From an uncultured Pelagibacteraceae bacterium (GTDB taxonomy: Bacteria > Pseudomonadota > Alphaproteobacteria > Pelagibacterales > Pelagibacteraceae), in assembly GCA_902532525.1 (NCBI GenBank), contig CACAIK010000005.1, forward strand, positions 1 through 64,000: DNA of 64,000 nucleotides, in the 5' to 3' direction. Under the pieces are notes generated by a model. The model saw nothing but the letters and a program-made list of their open reading frames with translations, did not search any database and had not been told where the DNA came from. How positions within the stretch are numbered: the stretch's first letter is position 1; each line of letters begins with the position of its first letter. The translations under genes were made by a program, and so were the position numbers. This document shows, piece after piece, positions 21,960 to 33,235 of the stretch.

Positions 21960-23245
21960 TGAAAAAGAAATACTTTATTAACGCAAATATAATTGATCCT
22001 CATAACAACATAAGTGAGATAGGAGGATTAATAATAGGTGAAGATGGAAAAATTGAAGGTGTTGGAAAAAAGGTGAATAAAAACAACATTCCTAGTAGAG
22101 AAAAAGTTATTGATTTAAAAGAGAATTATATTTTCCCAGGTATAGTTGATATGAGAGTATTTGTGGGTGAACCAGGTTATGAATATAAAGAAAATTTCAG
22201 AACTTTGAGCAATGCTGCATTATCCGGGGGAGTAACCTCAGTTGTAACAATGCCTAATACAGATCCAATAATCGACAACGTTTCAATAGTAGATTTTTTA
22301 AAAAGAAGAGGCAGAGATAAATCAAAAATAAATATATTTCCAACAGCATCTCTAACAAAGGGTACTGAAGGTACAAATATGACAGAGTTTGGTCTTCTGC
22401 AAAGTAAAGGGATAATAGCATTTACAGATGGCATTAGAACAATTCAGAATACAAGAGTTATGTCCAGAATAATGAATTCAGCAAAAGATTTAGGATCTTT
22501 AATAATGCAACATGCGGAAGATCAAGAATTAGCTGAAAATGGCATGATAAATGATGGAATAATTTCGACAAAACTTGGTTTGCAAGGTATCCCAGAAATA
22601 GCTGAATTAATAATTATAGAGAGAGATTTAACATTATTAGAAGAATATAATTGTCGATATCACATTTCTCAGATTTCATCAGGAAAAGCAGTTGAAATTA
22701 TCAGAGATAGAAAAGATAAAGTAAGATTTTCCTGTGGGGTATCAATAAATAATTTATCTTTAAATGAAAATGATATTGGTGACTTTAGAACTTTTTTAAA
22801 ATTGTCTCCGCCACTCAGGACTGAAGACGATAGATTAAGTTTAGTGCAAGGATTAAATGATGGTACAATCGATGTAATAGTTTCAGATCACAAACCTGAA
22901 GATGAAGAGCAAAAAAGATTAACATTTGCTCAAGCCGCAACAGGAGCAACTGGTATTGAAACGTTATTATCCTTGTCATTAGAATTATATCACAATGGAT
23001 CTGTAAAACTTGAAAAAATTATTGCTGCATTAACCTCCAATCCATCAAAAATTTTGAAAATTAATAAAGGTAATTTATCTGTAGGTAATGATGCAGATTT
23101 CTGTATTGTGGATATAAATAAACCTTGGATAGTAAAGCAAGAAAATTTGGTTTCTAAATCAAAAAATACGTCAATTGAAAATAAGAGATTACAAGGAAAA
23201 GTAACCAATACATTCGTAAAAGGACAAGAGCTTTACAATATTTAA
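21956..23245 (+). CDS. pyrC: Dihydroorotase
   Basis: [56 protein letters not shown]; the usual DxHxH motif reads DMRVF, i.e. noncatalytic/PyrX-like signature. Confidence 0.85.
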   Translation: MMKKKYFINANIIDPHNNISEIGGLIIGEDGKIEGVGKKVNKNNIPSREKVIDLKENYIFPGIVDMRVFVGEPGYEYKENFRTLSNAALSGGVTSVVTMPNTDPIIDNVSIVDFLKRRGRDKSKINIFPTASLTKGTEGTNMTEFGLLQSKGIIAFTDGIRTIQNTRVMSRIMNSAKDLGSLIMQHAEDQELAENGMINDGIISTKLGLQGIPEIAELIIIERDLTLLEEYNCRYHISQISSGKAVEIIRDRKDKVRFSCGVSINNLSLNENDIGDFRTFLKLSPPLRTEDDRLSLVQGLNDGTIDVIVSDHKPEDEEQKRLTFAQAATGATGIETLLSLSLELYHNGSVKLEKIIAALTSNPSKILKINKGNLSVGNDADFCIVDINKPWIVKQENLVSKSKNTSIENKRLQGKVTNTFVKGQELYNI

Positions 23246-23818
23246 ATGGAAATATTTATTTTATCACTTTTATCATATTTATTAGGTTCTATTCCTTTTG
23301 GTTTTTTATTAACAAAAATTTTTTTAAAAAAAGACATAAGAGAAACAGGATCGGGTAATATAGGCGCCACCAATGTTTTAAGAACTGGCAATAAATTTTT
23401 AGGTTACTCAACTTTATTACTAGACATTTTAAAAGCGGTTTTGCCAATAATTTATGTTAAGTTAAATTATCCAGAATTTATTTACATTTGTTCATTATCT
23501 GTTTTTTTAGGACATGTTTTTCCAATATGGTTAAAATTTAAAGGTGGTAAGGGTGTTGCAACATATGTTGGAATGTTGATTATTTTAAATTATTTTTTGG
23601 GTATTGTTTTTGGTATTGTTTGGGTAATTACATATTTAATTTCTAAATACTCATCATTAGGATCAATTCTTGGATCATTAAGTGTTCCTATTTTTATATT
23701 TTTTTATAGTAATGATAACATTATGTTTTACTTCATAATGTTTATTTTAATTTTTTACACTCATAGAGAAAACGTTAAACGCTTGATAAATAAAGAAGAA
23801 ACTAAGACAAAAATTTAA
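23246..23818 (+). CDS. plsY: Glycerol-3-phosphate acyltransferase PlsY
   Basis: SYLLGSIPFGFLLTK, GSGNIGATNVLRTG, KGGKGVATYVG. Confidence 0.95.
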   Translation: MEIFILSLLSYLLGSIPFGFLLTKIFLKKDIRETGSGNIGATNVLRTGNKFLGYSTLLLDILKAVLPIIYVKLNYPEFIYICSLSVFLGHVFPIWLKFKGGKGVATYVGMLIILNYFLGIVFGIVWVITYLISKYSSLGSILGSLSVPIFIFFYSNDNIMFYFIMFILIFYTHRENVKRLINKEETKTKI

Positions 23819-23858
23819 TAATTTGACAGTTTAACTGTTTTAAGTACGTTCTCTAAAT

Positions 23859-26426
23859 ATGAATCTAGTAATTGTTGAAAGTCCAGCAAAAGCAAAAACA
23901 ATTAATAAATATTTAGGATCAGATTATACAGTTCTTGCAAGCTATGGACATATAAGAGATCTGCCTTCGAAAAATGGTTCTGTTGATCCTGAAAATGATT
24001 TTAAAATGATTTGGGAAGTAGATAGTTTTTCAAAAAAATATTTAAAAGAAATTACAGATAGTGCTAAAGATTCAAAAAAAATTATTCTAGCTACTGACCC
24101 TGACAGAGAAGGTGAAGCAATAGCTTGGCATGTAAAAGAGTTCCTTGAAGAAAAAAAATTATTAAAAGATAAAGAAGTTGAAAGAGTTGTTTTCAACGAA
24201 ATAACAAAAAAAGCAGTTACAAATGGAATAGATAATCCAAGAAAAATTGAGCCACATTTAGTTGATGCTTATATGGCAAGAAGAGCTTTGGATTATCTAG
24301 TAGGTTTTACTATCTCCCCCATTCTATGGACAAAATTACCAGGTTCTAAATCTGCTGGTCGAGTTCAGTCTGTAGCTCTAAGACTTTTAACCGAAAGAGA
24401 ACAGGAAATAGAAGTTTTTCAACCAAAAGAATTTTGGACTTTAAATATAATTTTTAAAAATAACAAAAATGAAAAAATAAATACAACTATTTCACAATTA
24501 GATGGAAATAAGGTTGAGAAATTTTCATTTAAAAACAAACAAGATATTAACGACGCTTTGTCAAAAATAAAAAATAAAAAATATAACATAACAGATATAA
24601 GTTCAAAAACTTATAACAGAAATCCATCAGGACCTTTTACTACATCGACATTACAACAAACAGCATCGAGTAAACTTGGTTTTGGAGCATCAAGGACAAT
24701 GCAAATTGCTCAAAGACTATATCAAGGAATTGATATTGAAGGTGAAACCGTAGGATTAATTACTTATATGAGAACAGATGGAACTAATATTTCAAAAGAT
24801 GCGATAACATCTTTCAGAGATTTTATAATGCAGAATTATGGTGATAAATATTTACCAGAACAACCTCTAAATTATAGTGGCAAAAAAGCAAAGAATGCTC
24901 AAGAAGCTCACGAAGCTATACGTCCAACAGAAATAATTCGAAAACCAGAAGATATGAAAAAATACTTAAGTACTGATCAATATAAACTTTATAATTTAAT
25001 ATGGTCTAGATCTTTATCATCACAAATGCAGTCAGCCAAATTTGATAGAAAAACTATTACCATCAACTCAGATGATGATAAAAATATATTCAAAGCTAGT
25101 GGTTCAACATTAAAATTTGATGGCTTCCTTAAACTATATAAGATCGATGAAAATGATAATGACAATGAAAATATTTTGCCAGATGTTGAAAAAGGTGATG
25201 TAATGTTTGAAGATCATATTGATGAACAGCACTATACACAACCACCACCTAGATATTCAGAGGCAAGTCTAGTTAAAAAATTAGAGGAGCTAGGAATTGG
25301 AAGACCATCTACTTATGCAAGTATTATTTCGGTAATAGCTAATAGAGGTTATGCTGATATAAATAATAAAAGATTTTTTCCAACTGATAGAGGGAAATTG
25401 CTTTCTGCTTTTTTAGAAAAATTATTTACTAAATATGTTGATTATGATTTTACTGCAAAATTAGAAGATCAATTAGATGATATAACATCAGGTAAAGAAA
25501 ATTGGATAAAAGTTCTAGAAAACTTTTGGAAAGACTTTAATTCTAATGTTTCAGGTGTGAAAGAAAAAAGAACCAGAGAAGTATTAGATCTATTAAATGA
25601 AAGTCTTGGATCACTAATATTTGAGGTCGATAAGGATGGAAATATTGATAGAAAATGTAAGCTTTGTGAATCTGGGCAATTAAGTTTAAAAAATAGTTTT
25701 AGAGGTGGTGCTTTTATTGGGTGTTCAAATTATCCAGAATGCAAATTTACAAGACCACTATCAAAATCTAAAGCAGCACAACAATTGACACTAGCAGAAC
25801 CTAAATTCATTGGAAAGAATGATAAAGGTAAAGATATTTTTCTTAAAAATGGAAGATTTGGTCCATATTTGCAATTTGAGAAAGAAATCATAGAGGAAGA
25901 TAAAAAAACTAAAAAGAAAAAAAGAAAATTAAAGAAAGAAGAAAATAATTTGAAAAATGTTTCTATCCCTAAAGGAATTGAGATTGAAAATATTGATTTA
26001 GAAAAGGCAAAATACTTATGCTCGTTGCCATTAAGTTTAGGTAAAAATCCTGAAAATGATAAAGATATTACAGTGAATGTTGGAAGATTCGGTCCTTACC
26101 TTAAATGTGAAAATAAATCTGCTAGACTAGAAAATGTGGAAGAATTATTCACAATTGGATTAAATAGAGCTGTTACATTAATTGCTGAAGCTAAACCAGG
26201 AAGAATTTCATCATCTATGATAAAAGATTTAGGAGAACACCCTGAAGATAAAAAGCCAGTTAGAGTCATGAAAGGTCAGTATGGTCCTTACATTAAATAC
26301 AAATCTTTAAACGCGACCATACCTGAAGAAAAAGATCCTGTTGAATTAACTATGGAAGAAGCATTAATTTTAATTGAGAAAAGAAAAGAATACGATAGAA
26401 ATAAGAAGAAAAAGAAAGGCAAATAA
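23859..26426 (+). CDS. topA: DNA topoisomerase I
   Basis: LVIVESPAKAKTINKYLG, GLITYMRTDGTNIS, C-terminal Zn-ribbon CKLCESGQL...CSNYPECKF. Confidence 0.97.
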   Translation: MNLVIVESPAKAKTINKYLGSDYTVLASYGHIRDLPSKNGSVDPENDFKMIWEVDSFSKKYLKEITDSAKDSKKIILATDPDREGEAIAWHVKEFLEEKKLLKDKEVERVVFNEITKKAVTNGIDNPRKIEPHLVDAYMARRALDYLVGFTISPILWTKLPGSKSAGRVQSVALRLLTEREQEIEVFQPKEFWTLNIIFKNNKNEKINTTISQLDGNKVEKFSFKNKQDINDALSKIKNKKYNITDISSKTYNRNPSGPFTTSTLQQTASSKLGFGASRTMQIAQRLYQGIDIEGETVGLITYMRTDGTNISKDAITSFRDFIMQNYGDKYLPEQPLNYSGKKAKNAQEAHEAIRPTEIIRKPEDMKKYLSTDQYKLYNLIWSRSLSSQMQSAKFDRKTITINSDDDKNIFKASGSTLKFDGFLKLYKIDENDNDNENILPDVEKGDVMFEDHIDEQHYTQPPPRYSEASLVKKLEELGIGRPSTYASIISVIANRGYADINNKRFFPTDRGKLLSAFLEKLFTKYVDYDFTAKLEDQLDDITSGKENWIKVLENFWKDFNSNVSGVKEKRTREVLDLLNESLGSLIFEVDKDGNIDRKCKLCESGQLSLKNSFRGGAFIGCSNYPECKFTRPLSKSKAAQQLTLAEPKFIGKNDKGKDIFLKNGRFGPYLQFEKEIIEEDKKTKKKKRKLKKEENNLKNVSIPKGIEIENIDLEKAKYLCSLPLSLGKNPENDKDITVNVGRFGPYLKCENKSARLENVEELFTIGLNRAVTLIAEAKPGRISSSMIKDLGEHPEDKKPVRVMKGQYGPYIKYKSLNATIPEEKDPVELTMEEALILIEKRKEYDRNKKKKKGK

Positions 26427-26887
26427 TGTCGGCAGATGAAAATTTAAAGAATTTAAATATTAAATTACCAAAAGCTAATGATCCTGTTGGATCATATGCT
26501 GCTACTAGAATATCTGGGAATTTACTATACATATCTGGCCAAATATCAATTGATGAAAATGGAAATTTAATTAAGGGGAAACTCGGAAAAGATTATAATA
26601 TTGAACAAGGTTACGAGGCAGCTAAAAGATGTGCATTAAGTATAATATCACAAGCAAAAAAAGCATGTGGTGATGATTTATCCAAAATTAAATCATGTTT
26701 GAAACTTACTGGATATGTTAATTCTACTGATGATTTTACAGAACAACCAAAAGTCATAAATGGAGCATCAGATTTAATAAAAAGTGTATTTGATGAAGCT
26801 GGCTCACATGCAAGAGCTGCCGTTAGCACTAATAGCCTTCCATTGGGTGTTGCAGTTGAAGTTGATGCAATATTTGATCTTAACTAA
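26426..26887 (+). CDS. RidA/YjgF family protein
   Basis: YISGQISIDENGNLIKGKLG, HARAAVSTNSLPLGVAVEVDAIFDL. Confidence 0.92.
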   Translation: MSADENLKNLNIKLPKANDPVGSYAATRISGNLLYISGQISIDENGNLIKGKLGKDYNIEQGYEAAKRCALSIISQAKKACGDDLSKIKSCLKLTGYVNSTDDFTEQPKVINGASDLIKSVFDEAGSHARAAVSTNSLPLGVAVEVDAIFDLN

Positions 26888-28177
26888 TTATCTACCAATT
26901 CCAAAATAATTAATATTGTTTTTCTTCATATCTTTTGGGGTATAAAGGTTTCTCATGTCAAATATTTTTAAATTTTTTTTTTTTGTTATTTTTTTAAAAT
27001 TTAGTTGTTTAAATTCATTCCATTCAGTGTGAATAATTATTAAATCTGCATTTTGACAGGCGTCTTTTATATTTTCATAAAAGATTATGTTTTTTGATTT
27101 AAATTGTTTCTTCTGACCGGTTGGTTCATAATAATTTATAAAAGCACCTCTTTTTAATAAATAGGGAATCATTTTCAAAGATGGTGACTCCCTCATATCA
27201 TCCGTACCTGATTTAAAAGTAACACCCAAAAATGTAATACTTTTATTTTTTATTTTATTTTTCATTATTATTTTTATCCTATCTAATAACAATTTATTTC
27301 TTTTTTCATTTGAATTTATAACTGATTTAACAACAGATAAGTTTGTTTTAAAAATTTTTCCCGTTGAAACTAATGCTCTAGTATCTTTTGGAAAACATGA
27401 TCCTCCATATGCTGGTCCAGCTCTTAAAAATCTACTTCCAATTCTATCATCTAAACCCATTCCAGTTGCAACATCCTGAACATCAATGTTAGATTTTTCA
27501 CATAGATTTGCAATTTCGTTAATAAATGTAATTTTAGTAGCTAAAAAAGCATTTGAAGCATATTTGATTAATTCAGCAGATCTTCTTGAGGTATTAATGT
27601 ATCTACTGCCTTTTTTGATTAAAGGAAGGTAAAGATTTTTCATTATCTGATTTGCTTTTTTACTATCAGTCCCAATCACTACTCTATCAGGATATTGAAA
27701 ATCTCTTATGGCCTCTCCTTCTCTTAAAAATTCAGGATTAGAAATAACATCAAATTTATTTTGATTTTTTTTTGAATTTAAAATTTTTTCTATTTTATCA
27801 CCCGTAGTGACTGGAACTGTAGATTTGGTTACTATAATTTTATATTTGTTGAGATTTGATTTGATGCTTTTTACGACATTATAAACATATTTTAGATTAG
27901 CTTTGTTATTTTTTGTTGGTGTACCTACACATATAAAAAGAATATCTGATTTTTTTATTGAACTAAAAATATCTTTAGAAAAAAAAAGTCTTTTTTTTTT
28001 TGTATTTCTCTCAACCAATTCTTGAAGGCCAGGCTCATAAATTGGTATTATCCCTTTATTTAGCTTATCAATGATTTCTTTATTATTATCTACACAGATT
28101 ACTGTATTACCTAAATCGGAAAAACAAGCTCCACTGACTAAACCAACATAACCAGATCCTATCATACAAATTTTCAT
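26888..28177 (-). CDS. ugd: UDP-glucose 6-dehydrogenase
   Basis: MIGSGYVGLVSGACFSDLGNTV, NPEFLREGEAI, FLRAGPAYGGSCFPKDTRAL. Confidence 0.94.
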   Translation of the reverse strand: MKICMIGSGYVGLVSGACFSDLGNTVICVDNNKEIIDKLNKGIIPIYEPGLQELVERNTKKKRLFFSKDIFSSIKKSDILFICVGTPTKNNKANLKYVYNVVKSIKSNLNKYKIIVTKSTVPVTTGDKIEKILNSKKNQNKFDVISNPEFLREGEAIRDFQYPDRVVIGTDSKKANQIMKNLYLPLIKKGSRYINTSRRSAELIKYASNAFLATKITFINEIANLCEKSNIDVQDVATGMGLDDRIGSRFLRAGPAYGGSCFPKDTRALVSTGKIFKTNLSVVKSVINSNEKRNKLLLDRIKIIMKNKIKNKSITFLGVTFKSGTDDMRESPSLKMIPYLLKRGAFINYYEPTGQKKQFKSKNIIFYENIKDACQNADLIIIHTEWNEFKQLNFKKITKKKNLKIFDMRNLYTPKDMKKNNINYFGIGR

Positions 28178-28989
28178 ATTTTGGAAATTTCAATTCCTGA
28201 ATTTATATAACCATTCATAGAACCACAATCTAAATAATTACCTTTAAACTTATGTCCAATAAATAAATTCTTATCTAATATCATTCGTCTTATTGCATCT
28301 GTTATATGTATTTCATCGCCTTTTCCTTTTTTTTGATTATTTAGATAATTAAAAATTTTTTTTGATAATATATATCTTCCAATGACTGCATTGTTGGAAG
28401 GAGCATCTTTAGCATTTGGTTTTTCAATTACATCAGATATTTTAAAATTTGATTTATCAAAGTTTTTATTTATTGAATAGATACCCCAACGATCTACATT
28501 ATTTTTTTTTACTTTCATGCTCGCCATCACTGATGCTTTATATTTTTTGTGAATTTTAATCATATCTTTTGAACAATTCTTTTTTATGATTAAATCATCA
28601 GGTAATAGCATTAAAAAATAATTATTTTTTATTAATTTCTTAGTTTTTAATACAGCATCTCCAGTCCCCAAAGGCTTATTTTGGTAAACAAATTTAATTT
28701 TTTTTTTAAAAAAAAGGATTTTTTTATATTCTTTAATTATTCTAGGATCCTTTTTTTTTTTTATTATTGATTTATAAAAATTATCATTATTAAAATATCT
28801 CCTTATCATTTCTTTTTTTTTAGAAATAATAAAAATAATTTCTTTTACTCCTGCGTCAATACATTCATCTAAAATATACTCAATTCCTGGTTTGCCATTA
28901 ATTGGGAGTAGTTCTTTAGGAAAAACACTTGTTAAAGGTAACAACCGTGTACCCAAACCAGCAAGAGGAATTATAGCTTGTTTAATCAT
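28174..28989 (-). CDS. galU: UTP-glucose-1-phosphate uridylyltransferase
   Basis: AIIPLAGLGTRLLPLTSVFPKELLPINGKPGIEYI; adjacent to ugd. Confidence 0.94.
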   Translation of the reverse strand: MIKQAIIPLAGLGTRLLPLTSVFPKELLPINGKPGIEYILDECIDAGVKEIIFIISKKKEMIRRYFNNDNFYKSIIKKKKDPRIIKEYKKILFFKKKIKFVYQNKPLGTGDAVLKTKKLIKNNYFLMLLPDDLIIKKNCSKDMIKIHKKYKASVMASMKVKKNNVDRWGIYSINKNFDKSNFKISDVIEKPNAKDAPSNNAVIGRYILSKKIFNYLNNQKKGKGDEIHITDAIRRMILDKNLFIGHKFKGNYLDCGSMNGYINSGIEISKI

Positions 28990-29023
28990 TAAGATGTTTT
29001 ACTTATAATCATATTTATTAAAA

Positions 29024-29827
29024 ATGAAAATTTTAAAAAATGTTTTTGAACTAAATAAGGCAGTAAAAAATTACAAAAATGTAGGATTTGTTCCTACAAT
29101 GGGAGGAATTCATAAAGGCCACGAGTCTTTAATAAAAATTTCACAAAAAAATAACAAAGAGACAATTGTAAGTATTTTTGTCAATCCAACACAATTTAAT
29201 CAAAAAAAAGATTTTAATAATTATCCTAGGAATATAAAAAAAGACATTTCAATATTAAGAAAACTTAAAGTGAATTATTTATTTTTACCTGATGTAAATG
29301 AAATATATAAAAAAAAAATGAAAAATTTTAAACTTAATAAATCCGATAAGATTTTATGTGCTAAATATAGAAAAGGTCATTTTGAGGGAGTATTAAATGT
29401 TATGAATAGGTTGCTATCTATTGTTAAATCTAAGTATGTTTTTATGGGTAAAAAAGATTTTCAACAATACATGTTAATAAAAAGAATATTAGGAAAAAAA
29501 TATAAAATAAATATTGTTGGTTGTCCTACAATTAGAGAAAGTAATAAAATTGCTTTATCTACAAGAAATAAATTATTAAAAAAATCATCAATAAAAAAAG
29601 CATCTAAAATAGCTATCATATTGGATAAATTAAAAAGACTATCACAAAAAAACAAATCTTTGGATTTGTCAAAATTTAAAGATGAGCTTGAAAATAAATT
29701 TAAAATTAAAATTGATTATCTTGAATTTAGAGATGAAAATAAAATGAAATTGAATAATTTTAAATCTAAATACAGATTATTTATTGCTTATTATATAAAT
29801 GGAGTAAGATTGATTGATAATTTTTGA
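29024..29827 (+). CDS. panC: Pantothenate synthetase
   Basis: VGFVPTMGGIHKGHESLI, SIFVNPTQFN, FMGKKDFQQ. Confidence 0.95.
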   Translation: MKILKNVFELNKAVKNYKNVGFVPTMGGIHKGHESLIKISQKNNKETIVSIFVNPTQFNQKKDFNNYPRNIKKDISILRKLKVNYLFLPDVNEIYKKKMKNFKLNKSDKILCAKYRKGHFEGVLNVMNRLLSIVKSKYVFMGKKDFQQYMLIKRILGKKYKINIVGCPTIRESNKIALSTRNKLLKKSSIKKASKIAIILDKLKRLSQKNKSLDLSKFKDELENKFKIKIDYLEFRDENKMKLNNFKSKYRLFIAYYINGVRLIDNF

Positions 29828-31201
29828 TTATAGAAAATAAGCTCCTACACCTAAGAAAGATACAAATCCAATTACATCTGTTATTGTTGTTACAAATACA
29901 CTAGATGAAATTGCAGGATCAATTTTCATTTTATTTAATGTTACTGGCACTAAAATACCAAAAAGGCCAGCAACTATCATGGTTAAAATCATAGAAATTG
30001 AAATTATTAAGGAGAGCTGAATATCATTAAACCATAGTTGAACTATCAAAGAACTTATTATTGCAAAAATAACACCATTTAAAACTCCGATATTAAATTC
30101 TTTAATAATATTATTCGTAAAATTATTTTTTGTTAAATCCTGTGTTGCTAAGGATCTTACTGTGACTGCTAATGTTTGCATTCCAGCATTGCCTCCCATT
30201 GATGCTACAATTGGCATTAAAAAAGCTAGCACTACCATTTGTTCTATAGTGGCACCAAATAAACTAATGCAATAGGTTGCGAGAAAAGCAGTAAACAAGT
30301 TTAATAACAACCAATTAAATCTTCTCTTCGTTTTTGTTATTACTCCATCGGTTATTTCCTCATCGCCTACTCCAGCTAATCTAAGTGTATCCTCTTCTGC
30401 TTCTTCTTTTAATACTGTTAGAACATCATCATAAGCTATCATTCCAACAAGTTTATTTGACTTATCTACTACAGCCGCTGAACTCAAGTTATAATTTTCA
30501 AATAAATTACCAACTTCCTCCCTGTCCATATCAACTGGTATTAAAGTTTGAGATTCAGCCATTATAGACATCATCTTTGTGTCTCTTGGAGTTCTTAATA
30601 CTCTTGATGAAGGAACTGTACCAATAGGTTTGAATTCTTGATCGACAATAAATATTTCTAGAAATTCCTCAGGAAGATCTTTATTTTCTCTTAGATAGTC
30701 TATAGTTTGTCCTACAGACCAGTTGCTCGGTATAGCTGTAAATTCTCGCTGCATTAATCTAGCAGCCGAATCTTCTGGATAACTTAAACTTTCAAGTAAT
30801 GCAAATCGGTCTTTTGGAGGCAATGAGCTAAGGATGGTATTTTTATCTTTTTCATCTACATTTTCTAAAATCTTAATTGCATCATCTGACTCTAAATTTT
30901 TTAGTATGTTTACTATTGAGTCTGATGATAAATAAGCAATTATCTCAGACTGAATTGACTCATTTAATTCAACAAAAACTTCAGGATCAACTTTGAAACT
31001 ATTTAATTTTATTAAATTTTCTCTGTCATTTTGACTTAAATGTTCAATTATATCAGCAGCATCTGCTGGATGCATAGCATTGAACGAATTTGTAATAAAT
31101 CCAGCATCATTTGAGGCAATTTTATCTGTGACAACTTTGATGAATTCTTTGTTAAATTCAAAGTTAACTTTTTTATCTTTAATTTTTTTCACTATAGTCA
31201 T
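29828..31201 (-). CDS. mgtE: Magnesium transporter MgtE
   Basis: MgtE N-domain, CBS pair, TM domain with PIVASMGGNAGMQTLAVTVR. Confidence 0.95.
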   Translation of the reverse strand: MTIVKKIKDKKVNFEFNKEFIKVVTDKIASNDAGFITNSFNAMHPADAADIIEHLSQNDRENLIKLNSFKVDPEVFVELNESIQSEIIAYLSSDSIVNILKNLESDDAIKILENVDEKDKNTILSSLPPKDRFALLESLSYPEDSAARLMQREFTAIPSNWSVGQTIDYLRENKDLPEEFLEIFIVDQEFKPIGTVPSSRVLRTPRDTKMMSIMAESQTLIPVDMDREEVGNLFENYNLSSAAVVDKSNKLVGMIAYDDVLTVLKEEAEEDTLRLAGVGDEEITDGVITKTKRRFNWLLLNLFTAFLATYCISLFGATIEQMVVLAFLMPIVASMGGNAGMQTLAVTVRSLATQDLTKNNFTNNIIKEFNIGVLNGVIFAIISSLIVQLWFNDIQLSLIISISMILTMIVAGLFGILVPVTLNKMKIDPAISSSVFVTTITDVIGFVSFLGVGAYFL

Positions 31202-31262
31202 AAAATTTACCTATAATTTAGTTGGCACTATTAATACAAAATAAAAATAATACAAATTTATA

Positions 31263-31886
31263 ATGACAATAGAGATCAAAAAGTCAGTAAAACCAATAAA
31301 ATATAAATCTGCTATAAATATACTTGAAGATAGATTGGAGCAAATCAAAGTAAATAAAAATAAAGAACTTATTTGGATACTTGAACATGAAGAGATTTAT
31401 ACTGGTGGAACAAGTTTTAGTGATAATGAGATTTTAGACAAATCTATAAACTTTATTAAAACAAATAGAGGTGGAAAAATAACATATCATGGTCCTGGTC
31501 AATTAATTTTTTATTTTGTAATCGACTTAGGCAAAAGAGGTAAAAATATAAAAAAAATAATAAGTGCAATAGAGAAGACAATTATAGATACATTAAAAAA
31601 TTATAATATAGATTGTTTCGCTGATAGAAAAAATATTGGAATTTGGTTTAAGCAAAAATCTGGTAAAATAGATAAAATTGCAGCAATAGGTATAAAAGTA
31701 AAAAAATGGATTGCTTATCACGGATTTGCACTAAATATATCTAATGATCTTAATGTATATAAAAAGATAGTTCCCTGTGGAATCAGAGATAGAGGAGTTT
31801 CAAGTTTAAATATGATTAAGAAACAAAATTATAAAAATATCGAGAATGATTTAATAAAAAATTTTTTATCAAATATTAAAAATTAA
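31263..31886 (+). CDS. lipB: Octanoyltransferase
   Basis: [57 protein letters not shown]. Confidence 0.95.
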   Translation: MTIEIKKSVKPIKYKSAINILEDRLEQIKVNKNKELIWILEHEEIYTGGTSFSDNEILDKSINFIKTNRGGKITYHGPGQLIFYFVIDLGKRGKNIKKIISAIEKTIIDTLKNYNIDCFADRKNIGIWFKQKSGKIDKIAAIGIKVKKWIAYHGFALNISNDLNVYKKIVPCGIRDRGVSSLNMIKKQNYKNIENDLIKNFLSNIKN

Positions 31887-32784
31887 GTCTTTTTGTTTTT
31901 AACATATTTCTAAAATAATCTGGAGGTGTTGCTCTAAATGTGTATTTTTTTTCATTAATCTTAAATTTTATTTCATATGAATGTAACATTAAATTTTTAT
32001 TACTTATTTTTGAATTATTTGTTGAATTATATTTTTTATCACCAATAATTGAATTTCCTAAATTGAATAGTTGTTTTCTTAATTGGTGTTTTCTACCAGT
32101 TATTGGATTAAGTTGAATAAAAGTTGCATTATTATTTTTATCTAGAATTTGATATTTTGTTTCAGCTTTTTCGACAATTTTTTTTTTACTTTCAAATCTT
32201 ATTAGATCATTATTTAACTTACCTTGGTTAGTTAAAATTATTTCACCATTACATATTGCTAAATAAGTTTTATAAATTTTTCTTAGTCTAAAAAGTGAAG
32301 TAAGTAATTGAGCTGTTTGTCTATTTTTGGCTATTATAAAAACACCTGATGTATCTTTATCTAGTCTATGAACGGAAAATGGCTTCTCATCTCTAAATAA
32401 ATTACTTTTTGCAAATATATCAATTATATTTTTTTTAGATTTTGTACCACCCTGAACTGAAATTCCAGCTTGTTTATTTAAAACAACAAAATTATCATTA
32501 TTTTCAATAATTAAATCTTCATTTTCTTTTATAATTTCATTGCTAGGATTATATTTTTCTTTTTTTTGTTTTATAATTTTTTTAAATTCAATGTTATGTA
32601 ACTCAATTTCATCTTTAAATTGAATTTTTTTTGAACTTTTAATTTTTTTTTTATTTAACTTAATTCTTCCATTTCTTAAGTTTTTTTCAATTAGACTTTG
32701 TGGAATTTGACCGAATTGATTTCTTAAAAATCTATCAATACGCATACCATTGAACGTCTTTTCAACGTTTAATAGTTTTTTCAT
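31876..32784 (-). CDS. rluC: RluA-family ribosomal large subunit pseudouridine synthase (probably RluC)
   Basis: S4 domain N-terminus; [29 protein letters not shown]. Confidence 0.87.
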   Translation of the reverse strand: MKKLLNVEKTFNGMRIDRFLRNQFGQIPQSLIEKNLRNGRIKLNKKKIKSSKKIQFKDEIELHNIEFKKIIKQKKEKYNPSNEIIKENEDLIIENNDNFVVLNKQAGISVQGGTKSKKNIIDIFAKSNLFRDEKPFSVHRLDKDTSGVFIIAKNRQTAQLLTSLFRLRKIYKTYLAICNGEIILTNQGKLNNDLIRFESKKKIVEKAETKYQILDKNNNATFIQLNPITGRKHQLRKQLFNLGNSIIGDKKYNSTNNSKISNKNLMLHSYEIKFKINEKKYTFRATPPDYFRNMLKTKRLNF

Positions 32785-32794
32785 TTATTTTTCT

Positions 32795-33235
32795 TTAAGC
32801 TGTTGCTATTTTTGAGGTTTCTTTTTTTTGATCTTTAGCTGGATCTTTCTTTTTTTTATCGACTCTTTTTGCCTCAACATCCCTATCTACAAACTCAATT
32901 ACTGCCATTGGAGCATTGTCACCATATCTAAATCCTGCCTTGATAATTCTAGTATATCCACCTTTTCTATTTTCATATCTCTTAGATAAAGTTTTTTTAA
33001 CTTTATTTGTAGATTTAATATCTTGCAACTTCGAGATTAATGTTTTTGTGTTAGATAAAGTATTTTTCTTACCCAATGTTATAATTTTGTCAGCTTGAGG
33101 TTTTAAAACTTTTGCTTTTGGTAAGGTTGTTGTAATTTGCTCATACTTTATTAATGAGTTAAGCATATTTTTTATAAGAGCTTTTCTATGTTCTGAAGTT
33201 CTGTTGAGCTTTTTATAGCCCATTTTATGTCTCAT
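32795..33235 (-). CDS. rplQ: 50S ribosomal protein L17
   Basis: [24 protein letters not shown]. Confidence 0.97.
   Translation of the reverse strand: MRHKMGYKKLNRTSEHRKALIKNMLNSLIKYEQITTTLPKAKVLKPQADKIITLGKKNTLSNTKTLISKLQDIKSTNKVKKTLSKRYENRKGGYTRIIKAGFRYGDNAPMAVIEFVDRDVEAKRVDKKKKDPAKDQKKETSKIATA

Noticed and set aside
23823-23838. TTGACA and palindrome ACAGTTTAACTGT upstream of topA
   Set aside because: No convincing -10 at proper spacing and the repeat is short; chance likely in AT-rich DNA.
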